Below, one piece after another: positions 6,642-8,134 of a stretch of DNA of 8,134 bases (positions are counted from its first letter, which is position 1; every line of letters starts with the position of its first letter). The position numbers and the translations under genes were made by a program. This stretch comes from Rickettsiales bacterium (GTDB taxonomy: Bacteria; Pseudomonadota; Alphaproteobacteria; Rickettsiales; Deianiraeaceae): positions 1 to 8,134 of the forward strand of contig JAFUUN010000034.1 of the NCBI GenBank assembly GCA_017477855.1, read 5' to 3'. The notes under the pieces are model-generated. The model had not been told where the DNA came from, did no database searches, and worked only from the letters and a program-made list of their open reading frames with translations.

Positions 6642-7505
6642 TCACACCACCCTCGCCACGACTTCACGGATTTCTAAAATCCAGTTTTTGCGCTCTGTTT
6701 GAGATAGTTCGTGGCGCGCGTCCAGAACATTCAAGGTGTGGCTGGCAATCAGGCACTGTTCGTAAGCCACCTGCTTCATGTTTTTGTCGGCGAGTTTTTT
6801 GGCGTTTTCCAGCGAGTGCGCAAACAGCTGCTTCAAAAACGCCGTGTCCTCTTGATAGTTCTGATAATACTCGCACTCCTCCTTTTCAACCGCCTGTGAG
6901 TTGACGTCGCCGTATTTTACACCTTCACAATAGTCCAAATCCAGATAATTGTCCTTGTCTTGGATATACATCGCAAGGCGCTCCAAGCCATAAGTAATTT
7001 CACCAGGAACAAACGCAGGCTCAATATCAATGCCGCCCACCTTCTGCATGTAGGTGAACTGCGTGATTTCCATGCCATCGCACCAGAGCTCGTAACCCAG
7101 TCCGGAGGCACCAATAGAGGGATTGGACCAATCATCCTCCATGAATTTGATGTCATGCTCTTTGCGCGATATTCCAATCATTTCCAAGCTTTGCAGGCAG
7201 AGCTCTTGAATGTTTTCTGGCACTGGTTTAAGGATTATCTGCATTTGGTAATACGCCGATGCACGGTTTGGATTGCTCCCGAAGCGGCCATCTGTTGGGC
7301 GGCGACAATATTGCACTTGGCAAATGCGCCATGGCTCTGGTTTGGTGATGCGCAATGCGGTGTAAGGAGCAAGTGTGCCAGCGCCAACATTTTGGTCATA
7401 GCTCTCAATTATTGCGCAACTTTGCTTGGCCCAAAAGCCCTTCAAAATAGACACCATGTCTTGGAAATATTTTGGATTATATGATAAATTCACTATTTCT
7501 GTCAT
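6642..7505 (-). CDS. glyQ: Glycyl-tRNA synthetase alpha subunit
   Basis: Catalytic class II subunit of the bacterial alpha2beta2 glycyl-tRNA synthetase; it activates glycine and, with GlyS, charges tRNA-Gly. Clear landmarks: CAIIESYDQNVGAGT (30-44), motif 2 region CRRPTDGRFGSNPNR (67-81), YYQMQIILKPVPENIQE (85-101), MEITQFTYMQKVGG (145-158) and motif 3 GEITYGLERLAMYIQ (168-182). The start is ATG 7505, one base after the stop of the transporter gene (TGATATG); the frame is open to ATG 7559, but that would add 18 residues with no family match and overlap the upstream gene. The 287 residues are short at the end: after LDARHELSQTERKNWILEIREVVARVV the family's AYxxSREALGFP tail is absent. The TGA stop abuts the glycosyltransferase stop. 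No glyS follows, unlike the usual glyQS pair, so GlyS must be elsewhere. Confidence 0.96.
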   Translation of the reverse strand: MTEIVNLSYNPKYFQDMVSILKGFWAKQSCAIIESYDQNVGAGTLAPYTALRITKPEPWRICQVQYCRRPTDGRFGSNPNRASAYYQMQIILKPVPENIQELCLQSLEMIGISRKEHDIKFMEDDWSNPSIGASGLGYELWCDGMEITQFTYMQKVGGIDIEPAFVPGEITYGLERLAMYIQDKDNYLDLDYCEGVKYGDVNSQAVEKEECEYYQNYQEDTAFLKQLFAHSLENAKKLADKNMKQVAYEQCLIASHTLNVLDARHELSQTERKNWILEIREVVARVV

Positions 7506-7506
7506 A

Positions 7507-8134
7507 TCACTTTTTATTCTGATACTTTCTTGAATACCAAATTGAAAATGCATTTGCAACGATTATCATAATAGCACCAATTGTCTGTGCAGATGTTGGG
7601 CGTTCTGACAGAATAATGAAGCTCAGCACCATTGAGATGAGAATACGCGTAAATCTTATTGGTTGCAAGAGCGCCGCTTCGGCCATTTGATAAGCAATAT
7701 AGACACCTGCAAACTCCACAATGTCGCACAGCGCAACCAACAATCCTGCTGTCAAGACCTCACTATTTATTGCCGGAACTTCAAATTTACATAATGATAA
7801 ACTGATAATTCCAAGCACGAAAGCATTGGTAAATAGTGCATAAGGCACAGGGCGGCAGTCAGAAAAACGTTTTTGCAGGATGAGCCCAAGCGGGATAATT
7901 ATTGATGCAGCAAATAGGAAGATATAGCCGGCGTTAAATCCACCGAAGGAAATCTCGCTGCGGATTGGAATAAACACCGCAAACAGACACACCAACAAAG
8001 CCACAGCATTAACTTTATTGAAACTTTTTTCGTTCAAAATTACTCTCCCGAGCACAACAATCCAGAGCGGGATGAGCAGTAAAATCAGCGTTCCAGTGTT
8101 GATTGGCACGGTTTTAAAGCCAGTGTTGCAGCAC
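7507..8134 (-). CDS. EamA/DMT-superfamily permease (5' end beyond window)
   Basis: C-terminal part of an inner-membrane transporter of the drug/metabolite family; substrate unknown. 208 codons are visible, against about 280-310 with 10 membrane segments in full proteins, so the first one or two segments lie off the right edge. The frame is open to the edge (codons before GTG 8109 fit as TGFKTVPIN), so that GTG is an internal Val rather than the start. Several hydrophobic segments are seen, including LILLLIPLWIVVLGRVIL, AVALLVCLFAVFIPI, GYIFLFAASIIIPLGLIL and ALFTNAFVLGIISLSL. The second EamA domain shows the family pattern ALLQPIRFTRILISMVLSF, the ILSERPTSAQ motif and IGAIMIIVANAFSIWY. It ends in TGA one base before glyQ, suggesting co-transcription. 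Confidence 0.88.
   Translation of the reverse strand, partial: CCNTGFKTVPINTGTLILLLIPLWIVVLGRVILNEKSFNKVNAVALLVCLFAVFIPIRSEISFGGFNAGYIFLFAASIIIPLGLILQKRFSDCRPVPYALFTNAFVLGIISLSLCKFEVPAINSEVLTAGLLVALCDIVEFAGVYIAYQMAEAALLQPIRFTRILISMVLSFIILSERPTSAQTIGAIMIIVANAFSIWYSRKYQNKK

Noticed and set aside
6632..6648. Hairpin GTGA-AATAA-TCAC as a bidirectional terminator at the convergent junction
   Set aside because: The stem is only about 4 bp and has no T-run on either side.
6960..7484. 174-residue open frame on the plus strand
   Set aside because: It lies wholly opposite glyQ, whose motifs are unmistakable; the frame is open only by codon complement.
7506..7559. Longer GlyQ start at ATG 7559
   Set aside because: The extra 18 residues have no counterpart in the family and overlap the permease end, while ATG 7505 gives a one-base junction and the expected N-terminus.
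8107..8109. GTG as the start codon of the permease
   Set aside because: Codons further upstream remain open to the window edge and fit a DMT protein, and a start here would lose the first membrane segments.

Overview
The window looks like chromosomal DNA from an AT-rich, Gram-negative alphaproteobacterium, most probably a host-associated lineage of the Rickettsiales/Holosporales type. The basis is the family style of the housekeeping proteins: a TadA ending in the alphaproteobacterial pattern LLRxFFR, a zinc-less L31, an alpha2beta2-type GlyRS alpha chain and an LptC/LptA-type protein. Gene packing is tight and DNA is AT-rich. No mobile element, phage gene, tRNA, rRNA or CRISPR array is visible. 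The lineage is an inference, not a measured placement.

Layout. Positions 1-56 are an AT-only 3' flank. Positions 57-5274 hold five genes on the minus strand, read right to left: an lptC-lptA fusion (5274-4066), tadA (4076-3543), rpmE (3489-3250), mltG (3226-2066, interrupted by an in-frame TGA) and ligA (2069-57). Spacings are 11 bp overlap, 53 bp, 23 bp and a 4-bp ATGA overlap, so most of this block is probably co-transcribed. A 59-bp divergent gap (5275-5333) separates it from a GT4-type glycosyltransferase on the plus strand (5334-6641). That gene meets glyQ (7505-6642, minus) tail to tail with no base between the stop codons. Upstream of glyQ, one base away, is the 3' part of an EamA/DMT-family transporter that runs off the right edge.

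Function. The lptCA fusion (lipopolysaccharide transport across the periplasm), the glycosyltransferase (probably envelope glycan or LPS sugar transfer) and mltG (termination of peptidoglycan strands) form an envelope theme. tadA, rpmE and glyQ serve translation, and ligA serves replication and repair. Cells with this set should have both LPS and peptidoglycan.

Most notable points: (1) mltG carries one in-frame TGA exactly where homologues have a Leu inside the MR-L-Q-x-DPT motif, with homology continuing in the same frame afterwards; (2) LptC and LptA domains are fused into one membrane-anchored protein; (3) MltG ends in a 63-residue tail containing 26 lysines; (4) GlyQ is clipped at its C-terminus where it abuts the convergent gene, and no glyS lies beside it. 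I see no wholly new biological system here. The unusual items are variations on known envelope and translation genes.
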